Below are positions 53,068 to 62,099 of a DNA stretch of 64,000 nucleotides, one piece after another. The DNA lies in assembly GCF_013155545.1 (NCBI RefSeq), contig NZ_JABJVV010000018.1:53271-117270 (forward strand), in the 5' to 3' direction. Position 1 is the first letter of the stretch. The number at the start of each line of letters is the position of its first letter. This DNA is from Caenimonas soli (GTDB lineage Bacteria; Pseudomonadota; Gammaproteobacteria; Burkholderiales; Burkholderiaceae_C). The notes below the pieces were generated by a model. That model did not search any database. It worked only from the letters and a program-made list of their open reading frames with translations, and had not been told where the DNA came from. The translations under genes were made by a program, and so were the position numbers.

Positions 53068-54141
53068 TCAGGCGTTCGGATCGAGGGCGTACTTCGCCAG
53101 CTCAGCGCCCATCGCGGCCTCGACGTCGGGGTACACGGCGGGATCGAAGATGCCCGATCCGAGCGGTAGGTTGCGTTTGCTGGTGGCGATGACAACCACG
53201 GGGGCGCCGGGCTGCAGTTCCCGGATCGCGAGTACCCCGCCCGTCATCGGATCTAGCGTCGCCAGCAGGTCCGGGAAGGTGGCCACACGGATACCTTCGG
53301 CCTCCGCGAACATGTATTCGTTGCACACTCCCAGGGCGACCCTTGACCCTGAAGCGGAACGCACCGCCACTTGGCCGACGTCGAAGCCTTCGCGATATTC
53401 GACGGTGTTGGAGATCACCTCGCCTTCTGCGAGGATGCGTCCACGCGTTTGATCGAGCACCGCCTCGATCACGACGCAGGCTGAAGCTCCGGCATCGATG
53501 ATGGCGCGCCCAAGCGCCAACTGATAGCTGATGGCTCCAAGCGCGCCCGCCTCGATCACAAGTGAAGCGGGCAGGGGACCGCGGCAGGCCATGATGAGGC
53601 CACCGTTCTGAACCGAAGCGGCACGCATCAGCGCGGAGGTGATCACGGTGTTGCCATGCACGGTGATGCCAACCTTGTCCCCCACCCCGCTCTGGTAGAG
53701 CTGCACGTCGGGACGCGAAGCCAGTCCGAGGCTTCCCATTTTGACGGTCGGGTGGCCGCGACCGTTGCACGCCGCATCGAGCAGTGGCACGCCCAAGGCC
53801 GCCGCCATCGCCCATGCATACAGGCCTGGGACATGGCCTGGGATGACGCCGAGTGGCCGAGCGTGGGCGGCTTCTACAAGTTGCCGCGCCGCAAGAACGG
53901 AATGCCCCGCGTTTGGAAGATGACCGCCTTGCCCAGGGGCGCCGACGCCCGTGGCCACGAGGATCTCGTCATCCCCCTTGAGCGCTGAGGCGGCGACGAC
54001 TTCAAGCGAGCCATGGGCCATGGCCATTTCGCCGAAACTGCGATCACGCAGGGCCCTTTCCCTGCCGATGCCCCCTGCGGACAGGACGACTCCGCCCAGG
54101 ACGGCGGGCCATACGTCTTCTTTCGACAGTCGGGTGCCCAT
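53068..54141 (-). CDS. DUF917 protein, S-methyl-thiohydantoin desulfurase family (B)
   Basis: A 357-residue paralogue of the protein at 23,721, with VLGGVVLSAGGIGRERA, ACNGRGHPTVKMGSLGLAS and PLGSGIFDPAVYPD all conserved. It is intact. Its ATG overlaps the stop of the fused hydantoinase-urocanase remnant (ATG at 54141, TGA in that region), so it is probably still translated by coupling to that remnant. Confidence 0.85.
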   Translation of the reverse strand: MGTRLSKEDVWPAVLGGVVLSAGGIGRERALRDRSFGEMAMAHGSLEVVAASALKGDDEILVATGVGAPGQGGHLPNAGHSVLAARQLVEAAHARPLGVIPGHVPGLYAWAMAAALGVPLLDAACNGRGHPTVKMGSLGLASRPDVQLYQSGVGDKVGITVHGNTVITSALMRAASVQNGGLIMACRGPLPASLVIEAGALGAISYQLALGRAIIDAGASACVVIEAVLDQTRGRILAEGEVISNTVEYREGFDVGQVAVRSASGSRVALGVCNEYMFAEAEGIRVATFPDLLATLDPMTGGVLAIRELQPGAPVVVIATSKRNLPLGSGIFDPAVYPDVEAAMGAELAKYALDPNA

Positions 54142-54587
54142 CACCGCGCATCCATCTCAGGAATGCCCAGACCCGCCGCTGCACGTGTTTGCATGGCTTC
54201 CTCGTAGCCGGCATCGGCATATTCGACGTGGCAATCCCTTTCCACCTGGGCGATCTTGGCGCTCAGCTGGGCGCGTGATGCGACCGGCTCCGGGTCGTCG
54301 TACGGTATATCGACCATCACCGTTACCCCGCCGGCGGCGGCGGCCCGCGAAGCCCATCCCAGACCCTCCTGGTCGGCCTGGCTGCCGGAGTGCACCTGGC
54401 CGTCGACGACGCTGGGCAGCACCCACATGCCGCGCGCATCGATCCTCTCGCGCGCCGACGGTGCACCAGTCTGGCCGCCGCTACCGCGCGCGACCACCTT
54501 TCCATCGCGCACACCGATCCACCCATCCAGCTGGATGCCGTGGGCTTCCACGACGTCACCGCGGATCACCAAGTCGAAATCGCTCAT
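54141..54587 (-). pseudogene. Deletion fusion of hydantoinase N-terminus and urocanase C-terminus
   Basis: The first ~120 residues match the hydantoinase at 33,295 (SDFDLVIRGDVV, WVLPSVVDGQVHSGSQA, DIPYDDPEPVAS, VERDCHV). The last ~26 residues match the urocanase homologue C-terminus (YADAGYEEAMQTRAAAGLGI then PEMDAR). The junction lies at about 54,221-54,226. In the intact cluster these points are separated by roughly 3.8 kb including the whole carbamoylase gene, so one deletion created this 148-codon frame. It cannot have either activity. Confidence 0.9.
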
Positions 54588-54622
54588 CGGACTTCCTTGA
54601 ATCTTCTGCTCAGGTCCTCTGC

Positions 54623-54688
54623 AGTCTAGGGAGGCGCGCCCACAATGTCCTATACTTGTTTTGCCGTCGCCATTAACATGATGTTATG
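54623..54688 (-). promoter_or_regulatory. LysR-type promoter of the region B operon
   Basis: On the minus strand: palindrome TTAACATGATGTTATG (54,673-54,688), -35 GGACAT (54,645-54,650), a 16-base gap, and -10 TAGACT (54,623-54,628). The palindrome overlaps the start codon of the divergent lysR gene at 54,686. This is the same layout as at 34.7 kb. Confidence 0.75.
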
Positions 54689-55612
54689 TCCATCAACTTG
54701 AGGCAGATCGAAGTCTTCCGGGCCATCATGTTGGCGCGCTCCGTGAGCGGCGCGGCGAAGGCGCTGCACGTCTCACAGCCCGCTATCAGCCGCTTGGTTT
54801 CCCACACCGAGCAGCGGCTCGGCTTTCGGCTCTTTGAGCGCATCAAGGGTCGGTTGTACCCAACGCCGGAAGCGGAGCGGCTGTTCGGCGAAGTGGATGT
54901 GGTGTACAGCGGGGTGCAGCGCATCAATCAGGTCGCCGAGGACCTGCTGGCCAACCGTTCAGCGGTCCTGCGGGTAGCCTGCACACCGAATCTGAGCCAG
55001 TCGCTCCTGCCCCGCGCGACAAGCCTGTTTTTGCGCAAGCATCCGGAGGTGCGGGTCATCCTGCACTCGAAGGCTCCGCAGGACCTCATGCAGGATCTGT
55101 TTGCCCATCGCTCGGAGCTCGGAATCGCCTACATGCCCGCGGGCCATCCCGCCTTAGCCGCAGACCTACTGTATGAGAATCGCGTACTCGCGGCGGTGCC
55201 GAGCGGCCACTCTCTAGCCAAAGCGAAGGCGATCCGTCTCACTGATCTTGCGAATGAACCGTTTGTTGGTTATTCGACCGACATTCCCTTCGGGCAATTG
55301 ATCCGCGAACTGTTTGCCGGCCTCGACAGCGCACCTACAGCACGCGTGGAAGTTGAGCAAATCCACGTCGCATGCGAGCTAGCCGACGCTGGTCTCGGCA
55401 TCGCCCTGGCGGATGAACAGACACTACTTGGTCGCAATTGGAGCAACCTGACCATGTTGCCACTCTTGCCGAACGTGCAGACGCCAGTTCAGGTGTTCTA
55501 TCCCCTGTACAAGCCGCTCTCACGTCCAGCACAGGACTTCGTCTCGATTCTCCGCAGCATGCACCCAGCGCGCGCAACGGCGCTACGGTCACGGACAGCA
55601 ACCGCCAAGTGA
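54686..55612 (+). CDS. LysR family regulator of region B
   Basis: A 308-residue LysR protein close to the one at 20,327. Shared blocks are NLRQIEVFRAIMLARSVSGA, the HVSQPAISRLVSHTEQRLGF helix, FERIKGRLYPTPEA and STDIPFGQLIRELF. Its start codon lies within the palindrome that controls the divergent operon, so binding there should also repress its own translation or transcription. It probably recognises the same site as the region A protein. Confidence 0.9.
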   Translation: MSINLRQIEVFRAIMLARSVSGAAKALHVSQPAISRLVSHTEQRLGFRLFERIKGRLYPTPEAERLFGEVDVVYSGVQRINQVAEDLLANRSAVLRVACTPNLSQSLLPRATSLFLRKHPEVRVILHSKAPQDLMQDLFAHRSELGIAYMPAGHPALAADLLYENRVLAAVPSGHSLAKAKAIRLTDLANEPFVGYSTDIPFGQLIRELFAGLDSAPTARVEVEQIHVACELADAGLGIALADEQTLLGRNWSNLTMLPLLPNVQTPVQVFYPLYKPLSRPAQDFVSILRSMHPARATALRSRTATAK

Positions 55613-56581
55613 CTGCTCCCCACACGGGACCGTGCGGCTGCGGTTGTGGGCTCCTCAACGCTCTTCTCTGCGAGCTGACGGATCCGGCGAAATCGGCTGC
55701 ACTGAGATCAGCGCTGTAGGGAGTGGGGGGAAGCCCTCGGCGGCGACAGGCTGTTGGCGCCGGCGTTCAGGTGCGTGCGCTGCATGAGAGAGCGACAAGC
55801 CCCGGGGCGAGCTGAGCGAGCCAGCCTGCGTCCAGGGCGTCCTTGATCGCCAGATGCGAGAGACAGCGCGAATCCATGCCCGGGCGGACAGCGCACTCCT
55901 CACGGCCTCGGCGCATGCAAGCTCGAGCAAAACTTCTACTTTCCGCAGGTGCAAGCGCAAGTTCGTGCAGACGCATCGATCGGTTTTTCCGATGGCGGTG
56001 AACCAAATTATCCACAATCCAGATCAGATGTTGCTTGTAGCATGCGCCATGCTCACGTTACCCCCGCTGCTATCCCCGTGCGATGCCGCCGCGAACTTAC
56101 CGATGGACTCGCAGTCATGACCGCCACGTGGCACGTGCTGCGGATGCGGGTGCGGGTGCGGGTGCGGGTGCGGGGCTGTGGAATTCGACTTCATCTGCGC
56201 GCGGGAAGTTCACTCCATCAACGGACAGCAGAAGACGCCTCGAACCGGAGCGTGATCTGTGCCAAGTGAAGTGCTGGGATCCCATGAAGCAGGTATCGCC
56301 GACTCGGTTCACCAAGCCCAACATGACGAGGCACGGCACGCCGATTCCCTGATGGAGACCTTTCCACCGTTACAGGCGAACGCATGGATTCCATCCGCAG
56401 CGACGGAACTCCACGGAGCTCGAACTTGTCCGCCGGGCGCTATCAGATGCGGGCGTTCAAGGCGCGGGTTACGCCGGAGGGAGGCATGCACATCCGAACA
56501 ACACGCCGTGGCTGAGCTTTTTTGGGAAACGGTGAAGCGAAGCCGGGCGCTGAACTTTCAATTTTTGACCAAGGGGGCGGT
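55613..56581. other. Stretch of about 970 bases without a recognised gene
   Basis: No open frame here looks like a known protein. It contains a short hexamer array at 56,146 and several frames with unlikely composition. It separates the catabolic block from the MFS gene and may be the remains of deleted genes. Confidence 0.5.
56146..56174. repeat. GCGGGT hexamer tandem array
   Basis: Four full copies of GCGGGT plus a partial fifth. The array lies in non-coding DNA and could be a slippage site. No function is implied. Confidence 0.8.
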
Positions 56582-57763
56582 GTGAATCGCAATCTCTGGA
56601 TCCTTGCCGTCTTGCAGGGACTCTTTCTCACCAACAACATTACCTTCATCGCAATCAACGGCCTGGTGGGCTTGGCACTCGCACCCTATGGCTGGATGGC
56701 CACATTGCCAGTCATGGGCTACGTCGTGGGCGGGGCGCTCTTTACGGTTCCTGTCGCTTGGACGCAGCGATGCTTTGGGCGGAGGACAGGATTCGCTCTG
56801 GGTTTGGCAGTTGCGCTCGGTTCAGCATTGATGTGCGCTTACGCCGCCCACACGCGGAACTTCTGGCTGTTGTGCATCGCCACTGTGCTCGCGGGCTACT
56901 ACTCGGCCAACGGGCAGCTATACCGGTTCGCGTCCGCGGACCTCTCCGCGCCCACTTCTCGGGAGAAGGCAGTTTCGCTCGTGATGGCGGGCGGCCTGAT
57001 CGGCGCCGTGCTCGGCCCCAACTTGGCTGTGCGCACGAGAGACCTTTCTGCTATGCCCTACGTCGGTGCATACATTGCGCTAGCCGCTGTAGCGGCAGTC
57101 GCGATGTTCCTCCTCGGCGCCATGCGTTTCCCGCCTGTGCCGGGTCGTGGCAACGTCTCAGGCGGCCGTCCCATCTCTCAGATCATGCGTCAACCCGTGT
57201 TCGTCGTCGCCGCGGGAGCGGGTGCCTTGAGCTACGGAGTGATGAACCTGTTGATGGCGGCCACACCTCTCGCAATGCAACAGTGCGGCCTTCCGTTCTC
57301 GGATGCAGCCTTCGCACTGCAGTGGCACGTAGTCGGTATGTTTGCACCGGGTTTTTTCACGGGCCACTTAATCAAACGTTTCGGCGCCCTGACTGTGATG
57401 TCTGGGGGCGTCGGACTGACTTTGCTGTGCATCGCTATTGCGCTTTCCGGTGTCCAACTACATCAATTCACTTCGGCGCTGTTTCTGCTCGGCGTCGGGT
57501 GGAACTTCTTGTTCACAGGCAGTACCACGCTGTCATTGGAGACCTACACGCCGGAAGAGAAAGATCGAGCGCAAGCTGTCATGAATATTCTGCTGTTCAC
57601 GGTCATGGCGCTCAGCTCGTTTTCGTCCGGTGTCCTGGTGACGACCCAAGGTTGGAGCCTCCTCAACCTGGGCTCTTTGGCGCCGTTGGGGTTAATCGCC
57701 ATAGGATTGATGTGGGTTGCGCGGCGCAGGCGCACGAACGATTCGCTCGTGATCCGCGGCTAG
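56582..57763 (+). CDS. MFS transporter
   Basis: A 393-residue protein with about 12 membrane segments. The A-like loop (WTQRCFGRRTGFALGLAVAL, with the RCFGRRTG basic motif between segments 2 and 3) marks the major facilitator superfamily. GTG at 56582 is preferred, with AAGGGGGCGG upstream. Homologues are YfcJ/Bcr-like permeases of unknown substrate. It stands alone on the plus strand between the catabolic block and the right repeat. Confidence 0.85.
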   Translation: MNRNLWILAVLQGLFLTNNITFIAINGLVGLALAPYGWMATLPVMGYVVGGALFTVPVAWTQRCFGRRTGFALGLAVALGSALMCAYAAHTRNFWLLCIATVLAGYYSANGQLYRFASADLSAPTSREKAVSLVMAGGLIGAVLGPNLAVRTRDLSAMPYVGAYIALAAVAAVAMFLLGAMRFPPVPGRGNVSGGRPISQIMRQPVFVVAAGAGALSYGVMNLLMAATPLAMQQCGLPFSDAAFALQWHVVGMFAPGFFTGHLIKRFGALTVMSGGVGLTLLCIAIALSGVQLHQFTSALFLLGVGWNFLFTGSTTLSLETYTPEEKDRAQAVMNILLFTVMALSSFSSGVLVTTQGWSLLNLGSLAPLGLIAIGLMWVARRRRTNDSLVIRG

Positions 57764-58018
57764 ACCGCGTCTGGCCGGAGCGAGCGGCCAGCGCCGGACG
57801 CGGAGTGACTGTCCAGCGCATATCAGATGTGTTTATAGCGGGTGCAGCGCATCCGCCGGGTCGCAAAGTATCTACCGAGGGGAATGCTCCATTGCCCTGC
57901 GCATCGCATGCGCGCCGACGCCGCGTCACCCACTTCTACCCAGCCCGAGGGGGCGTTCCTGCAGAAGCACTCAAAATGCGAGCCGTCTTACACGCGGAGG
58001 CCAAGCTTTGGTTGCCTG

Positions 58019-58134
58019 TATCAGGTCCTCAGTGCTCTAGCTTCAATGCGAGCGCGTGCAGGCCTTGGGCAATCCGCCCTCTGAAGGTTTGCGGCGCTGT
58101 AGTGGCCAACGTGTCTTCTACGTCGCCAGCAGGA
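58019..58134. repeat. 116-bp direct repeat, right copy
   Basis: About 112 of 116 bases match 42,061-42,176. The minus-strand frame again ends in a KLEH-stop, but small changes are present upstream (LATTAPQTFRGRIAQGLH). Confidence 0.85.
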
Positions 58135-58500
58135 TGCGGAGCTTGACCTGCACCACCGCCTTCCGCAGCCCCAGCTGCGGGCTGAGGAACAGCAGGCAGG
58201 AGCACCGCACGCCAGTGCGCCGGCCGAGCGTTGCCCAGATTAGCTTCAAGGTTCACCAAGCGGCTGTTCCCAGGGTTCGTCTCAACGGCAAGTGCCACCA
58301 ATCGCCGGAACTATCCGGCTGCGCCGCAGGATGCGCAACTTCGGCGGCCTCGCTGCGAAAGAACCATGCCTTGGTGTGGGCGAGGGTGAACTCCCGGAAT
58401 CGACGTGCGAGGGCGACATGCTCGATAGAGAGCATGCAGCTGGTGCACGAAGCTTCGCGCGTGCGCGATGCAACTGCCCTTGCCCCCATCCATAAGAACA
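58135..58500 (-). pseudogene. Decayed gene whose 3' end is the repeat
   Basis: Minus-strand segments in different frames look like one gene: CMLSIEHVALARRFREFTLA and HTKAWFFRSEA at the right, VNLEANLGNARPAHWRAVLL further left, then the repeat's DVEDTLATT ending. Frameshifts separate the segments. No family is recognised, and it may have been the insertion target or part of a mobile element. Confidence 0.4.
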
Positions 58501-58597
58501 CACAATTGACCATCTGGTCGACCAAAATTAGACAATCAAGCGACCAAAGCGATAGAAATGGTTGACAAACCGAGCAACCAATACTAATGTCTAAGAA

Positions 58598-59365
58598 ATG
58601 CCACATCGTTTGGAAACTGAAATTGCCGGTGAGACTCGCGTATACGACGCTATCGTCGATGCGATCCTTTCCCATCGTCTAGCGCCTGGAACCCAGCTCA
58701 AGGAGCGGGAGTTGGCACAACTATTTGGCGTCGGCCGGGAGAGTGTGCGGGGCGCGCTGACGCGACTTGGCCACAGCCTACTTGTGGAATTGCGTCCAAA
58801 CCGTAGCGCGGTCATCGCCGATCCGTCACCGGCGGAAGCTCGCGATCTCTTCGAAGCGCGCCGTGTCATTGAGTCCGCGATCGTTCGCTCACTGGCGCGC
58901 GACCTGACGCCGGAAAGAGGTGCGCGTTTAAGCGCATTTTCAGAAGAGGAGCAGCGCGCCTATGCGAGCGGAGATTTGAAGACGGCGCACCGCTTGTCCA
59001 TCCAGTTCCATAGTTTCCTTGCAGAGCTCGCGGGCAATTCCGTACTTGAAAATGTGATGCAGCAGATCATTTGCCGAATGCCTCTGTTGGTTCTTGCTCG
59101 TGTGGGGCCAGGCGCGGAATATTGCGGCGCTCATGAGCACAGAGCTGTCATAGAGGCGCTCTTACGGCGCGATGAGGAGGCCGCAGTAAATAAGATGCTC
59201 GAGCACCTCCAAGGACTGGAAAAGCGATTCGGGCTTAACAAGCCCGAACTGCCTGGAACGCTAGCGGAGACGTTTAATTTTGCCAAGCTAGACGCAGCCA
59301 AGACGCTCTCCCAGGGATCTTCACTTAACAGCGACAAACCCAAATCAGGGAAAGAAGGAAACTAA
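58598..59365 (+). CDS. GntR family regulator (FadR/VanR type)
   Basis: A 255-residue regulator with an N-terminal winged helix (GTQLKERELAQLFGVGRESV, GALTRLGHSLLVELRPNRSA) and a C-terminal FCD ligand domain (EARDLFEARRVIESAIVRSL, FHSFLAELAGNSVL, EHRAVIEALL). Upstream, repeated GACCAA and TTGGTC-like words at 58,513-58,570 could be its operator. It begins an ABC transporter and Rieske oxygenase operon and likely senses the aromatic or cyclic substrate. Confidence 0.88.
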   Translation: MPHRLETEIAGETRVYDAIVDAILSHRLAPGTQLKERELAQLFGVGRESVRGALTRLGHSLLVELRPNRSAVIADPSPAEARDLFEARRVIESAIVRSLARDLTPERGARLSAFSEEEQRAYASGDLKTAHRLSIQFHSFLAELAGNSVLENVMQQIICRMPLLVLARVGPGAEYCGAHEHRAVIEALLRRDEEAAVNKMLEHLQGLEKRFGLNKPELPGTLAETFNFAKLDAAKTLSQGSSLNSDKPKSGKEGN

Positions 59366-59367
59366 CT

Positions 59368-60486
59368 TTGATTTCGATCCTACGAATCAGATCCTCACGA
59401 TCCCTGCTGTCTGTGATCACCACGACGCTCTGCGTGCTTTTTGTTTTTTTCAGTGGACTTGCGCAAGCAGAGGAGAAACCTCTAAGGAAGGTGAAGATCG
59501 CCGTCGGCACGGCGGTCCTGAATGTGGCATATCCATGGCTGATGATGCCTCAGGTTCTAGGCTACTGGCGGGATGAAGGCTATGACGTGGAGGTACTCCC
59601 CGTCGGCGGCGGGCTCCAAGCGGTGCAACAGATGGTCGCCGGCAATGCTGACTTTGGTCAGATGAGTTCGCCGCTCATCATCCAGTCAGCGGTAAAGAAC
59701 GATATTCCGCTTCGGGCGGTCATGGTCAACGGCACCATCGACTGGTCTATCTCAGTGCTACAGGATGGGCCCATCAGAAATGTTACCGATTTGCGAGGAA
59801 AGGCGATCGGTGTCTTTAGCTTGGCTGTTGGCGGCATTGCCTACATGAACGCGTATCTGCAGTCAGCCGGCGTTTCTCCGAAAGACGTGAAGCTTATCCC
59901 GGTCGGCATGGGCGCGCCTGCAGTTGAGGCACTTCGAACAAACAAAGTCCAAGCGCTCGTCTATTGGGGGGGGGCACAAGCGTCGTTCGAGAACGCCGGA
60001 CTGAAGCTCCGCTATTTTCGCTCACCCGACTGGAGTCAGTACCCTGATTTTGCGCTTACGACATTGCAGAAGACGATCGATCGGGACCCACAAATGGTTC
60101 AAGCGATCGCGCGCGGAGCGGTTAAAGCCTCCATTTTTGCGATGGCCAATCCAGACTGCGTCCGGCGCCTTCAATGGGGCAGGTGGCCCGAAACAAAGCC
60201 GCGAGGTGCGGAAGAAGCTTCCCAAATAAAGTGGGATATGCACACCCTCGATGCGTCTCTTACGACGATGCGCGACTCCCTTGTCGTCGGCGACGGTAAG
60301 ACATGGGGCAAAGCCACCAGCGCCGCCTACTCGAAACTGCAGGATTTTGTATTTTCAGTGGGCATGATCGACCGGAAGATTGATCCGGAAAACTACATTG
60401 TCAAGATTCCTGGTTTTTACGAAAAGAGCAATGATATCGACGTCGCGTCAATTCGTGCGGAAGCTGCAGCGTGTCGCACGAAATGA
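59368..60486 (+). CDS. ABC transporter substrate-binding protein (NMT1/SsuA type)
   Basis: A 372-residue periplasmic protein with a signal peptide (SLLSVITTTLCVLFVFFSGL then AQAEE). It has the nitrate/taurine/thiamine-precursor binding fold: PWLMMPQVLGYWRDEGYDVE, GGLQAVQQMVAGNADFGQ and LRGKAIGVFSLAVGG. It starts at TTG with AAAGAAGGAA upstream, two bases after the GntR stop. The ligand is presumably the substrate of the oxygenase at 62,100. Confidence 0.86.
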   Translation: MISILRIRSSRSLLSVITTTLCVLFVFFSGLAQAEEKPLRKVKIAVGTAVLNVAYPWLMMPQVLGYWRDEGYDVEVLPVGGGLQAVQQMVAGNADFGQMSSPLIIQSAVKNDIPLRAVMVNGTIDWSISVLQDGPIRNVTDLRGKAIGVFSLAVGGIAYMNAYLQSAGVSPKDVKLIPVGMGAPAVEALRTNKVQALVYWGGAQASFENAGLKLRYFRSPDWSQYPDFALTTLQKTIDRDPQMVQAIARGAVKASIFAMANPDCVRRLQWGRWPETKPRGAEEASQIKWDMHTLDASLTTMRDSLVVGDGKTWGKATSAAYSKLQDFVFSVGMIDRKIDPENYIVKIPGFYEKSNDIDVASIRAEAAACRTK

Positions 60487-61301
60487 CCGCTCTGGACGTG
60501 CCGACGCTCGCACGTGTTGAGGTCGCTCCGCCTGTTATTTCCGTCGGTGGGTTGAATAAGACGTATGCGACGCAAGGAGGCGCACCAATCCACGCTTTAA
60601 AGGACATCCGCTTTGACATTCGACAAGGTGAGTTTGTTACCGTCGTCGGGCCGAGTGGATGCGGCAAGAGTACCCTGCTCAAGATTCTTGCCGGCATTTT
60701 GCGGCGCAGCTCTGGAGAAGTCATTATTGGCGGGAAACCGGTGGATGGGCCGAGTCGTGATATTGGGGTTGTGTTCCAAGCGCCAGTCCTCCTGCCCTGG
60801 CGTAACGTCCTAGAGAACGTGCTGCTTCCCGCAGATATTCAGCGGCTCAGCCGGCTAGGAGCAGAGGAGCGAGCCCGGCGGTATATCGACCTCGCCGGCC
60901 TCGCAGGGTTCGAGGGGAAATATCCAGGCGAACTCTCCGGAGGTATGCAGCAACGCGTTGGCATATGCCGTGCGCTCGTCCATGAGCCTGCGCTCTTGCT
61001 AATGGACGAACCCTTCGGCGCTCTGGATGCAATGACGCGCGAGACAATGAATCTGGAGCTACTTCGGATCTGGTCGGAGAGTCGCAAGACCATCTTCCTC
61101 GTGACGCACAGCATCCCTGAGGCGGTTTTTCTCGCGGATCGCGTCATTGTCATGACGCCACGTCCTGGTCGCATTAGCGACATCATCGATATCGATGTCC
61201 CGCGGCCTCGTGAACTGGAGATGATCAACCTTCCGCGCTTCGGCAAGTATGTCTCTGCTATCCGTAGGCACTTTGGCGCTGTAGGGAAACTTGACGAATG
61301 A
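60483..61301 (+). CDS. ABC transporter ATP-binding protein
   Basis: A 272-residue ATPase of the SsuB/TauB group. It shows Walker A GPSGCGKSTLLKILAG, the signature LSGGMQQRVGICRAL, Walker B ALLLMDEPFGALDA and the switch His in VTHSIPEA. The ATG at 60483 overlaps the binding-protein stop (ATGA); a GTG at 60471 is the alternative. It powers uptake with the permease that overlaps its 3' end. Confidence 0.93.
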   Translation: MTALDVPTLARVEVAPPVISVGGLNKTYATQGGAPIHALKDIRFDIRQGEFVTVVGPSGCGKSTLLKILAGILRRSSGEVIIGGKPVDGPSRDIGVVFQAPVLLPWRNVLENVLLPADIQRLSRLGAEERARRYIDLAGLAGFEGKYPGELSGGMQQRVGICRALVHEPALLLMDEPFGALDAMTRETMNLELLRIWSESRKTIFLVTHSIPEAVFLADRVIVMTPRPGRISDIIDIDVPRPRELEMINLPRFGKYVSAIRRHFGAVGKLDE

Positions 61302-62086
61302 ATAAGATCTCACCCAAGGTCTCATCGGTTGCTTCTATCGCGCTGTTCATCTTTGTCATCGGCGGTTGGGAGGCTTCCATCCGGATACTGGATGTGTCAA
61401 AAATTGTGGTGCCTGCTCCCTCAGCCGTAATGGTCGCCCTGTGGGACGGGATCAGTTCAGGTGAGATCTTGAAGCACTTCTCGGTGACCTTTTATGAGGT
61501 CATCGCTGGCTTCGTCGCTGGAGCGTTGCTCGGGTTTGGCTTGGGCGTTTTAGTCGCGCAATTCCCACTTGCAGAACGCGCGCTTTATCCGTACATCATC
61601 GCGTTTCAGACGATACCTAAGGTGGCGATCGCACCAATCATCGTGATTTGGTTCGGTTATGGAATTTCCTCGAAGGTAGTTATTACTGCGACCATCGCGT
61701 TCTTCCCAGTTCTTGCTAACACAATAGCCGGGCTGCAGGCCGTGCCCCGCGAGCAGCTCGAGCTTATGGTCGCGTTTACGGCGTCCCGGTGGCAAGTCTT
61801 TCGGATGGTTCGTTTTCCGCAGTCGTTGCCGTTCGTGTTTGTAGGCCTTGACGTAGCCATTGTCTTATCCGTGATCGGCGCGATCGTCGGGGAGTTTGTC
61901 GGGTCACACGCAGGCCTCGGCTACTTGATCCTCCAGGCTCAATTCAATCTTGATATGGCGATGGTCTTCGCTCAGCTCATCGTTCTCTCGCTTCTCGGCA
62001 TCGGTCTACATCTTTGCATGAGAGCCATTCAGCGACGAGTCGTGTTCTGGATACGAAATGCTGATGATCAGATAGTTGGAGCGTGA
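61298..62086 (+). CDS. ABC transporter permease
   Basis: A 262-residue inner-membrane permease of the SsuC/TauC type with about six segments. The EAA loop for contact with the ATPase lies in the LQAVPREQLELMVAFTASRW region. It overlaps the ATPase gene (ATGA). Together with the binding protein and ATPase it forms a complete importer. Confidence 0.92.
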   Translation: MNKISPKVSSVASIALFIFVIGGWEASIRILDVSKIVVPAPSAVMVALWDGISSGEILKHFSVTFYEVIAGFVAGALLGFGLGVLVAQFPLAERALYPYIIAFQTIPKVAIAPIIVIWFGYGISSKVVITATIAFFPVLANTIAGLQAVPREQLELMVAFTASRWQVFRMVRFPQSLPFVFVGLDVAIVLSVIGAIVGEFVGSHAGLGYLILQAQFNLDMAMVFAQLIVLSLLGIGLHLCMRAIQRRVVFWIRNADDQIVGA

Positions 62087-62099
62087 AAGGAAACTGACG

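Noticed and set aside
19458..55612. Simple recent tandem duplication of region A into region B
   Set aside because: The proteins are substantially diverged, gene order differs, one TTT protein is unrelated, and GATC content differs sharply.
56146..56174. Tandem array considered as CRISPR
   Set aside because: The units are 6-base direct repeats without spacers.
56758..58146. A 462-codon open frame on the plus strand
   Set aside because: It overlaps the MFS gene in another frame, has an unlikely Arg/Cys-rich composition and runs through the direct repeat.
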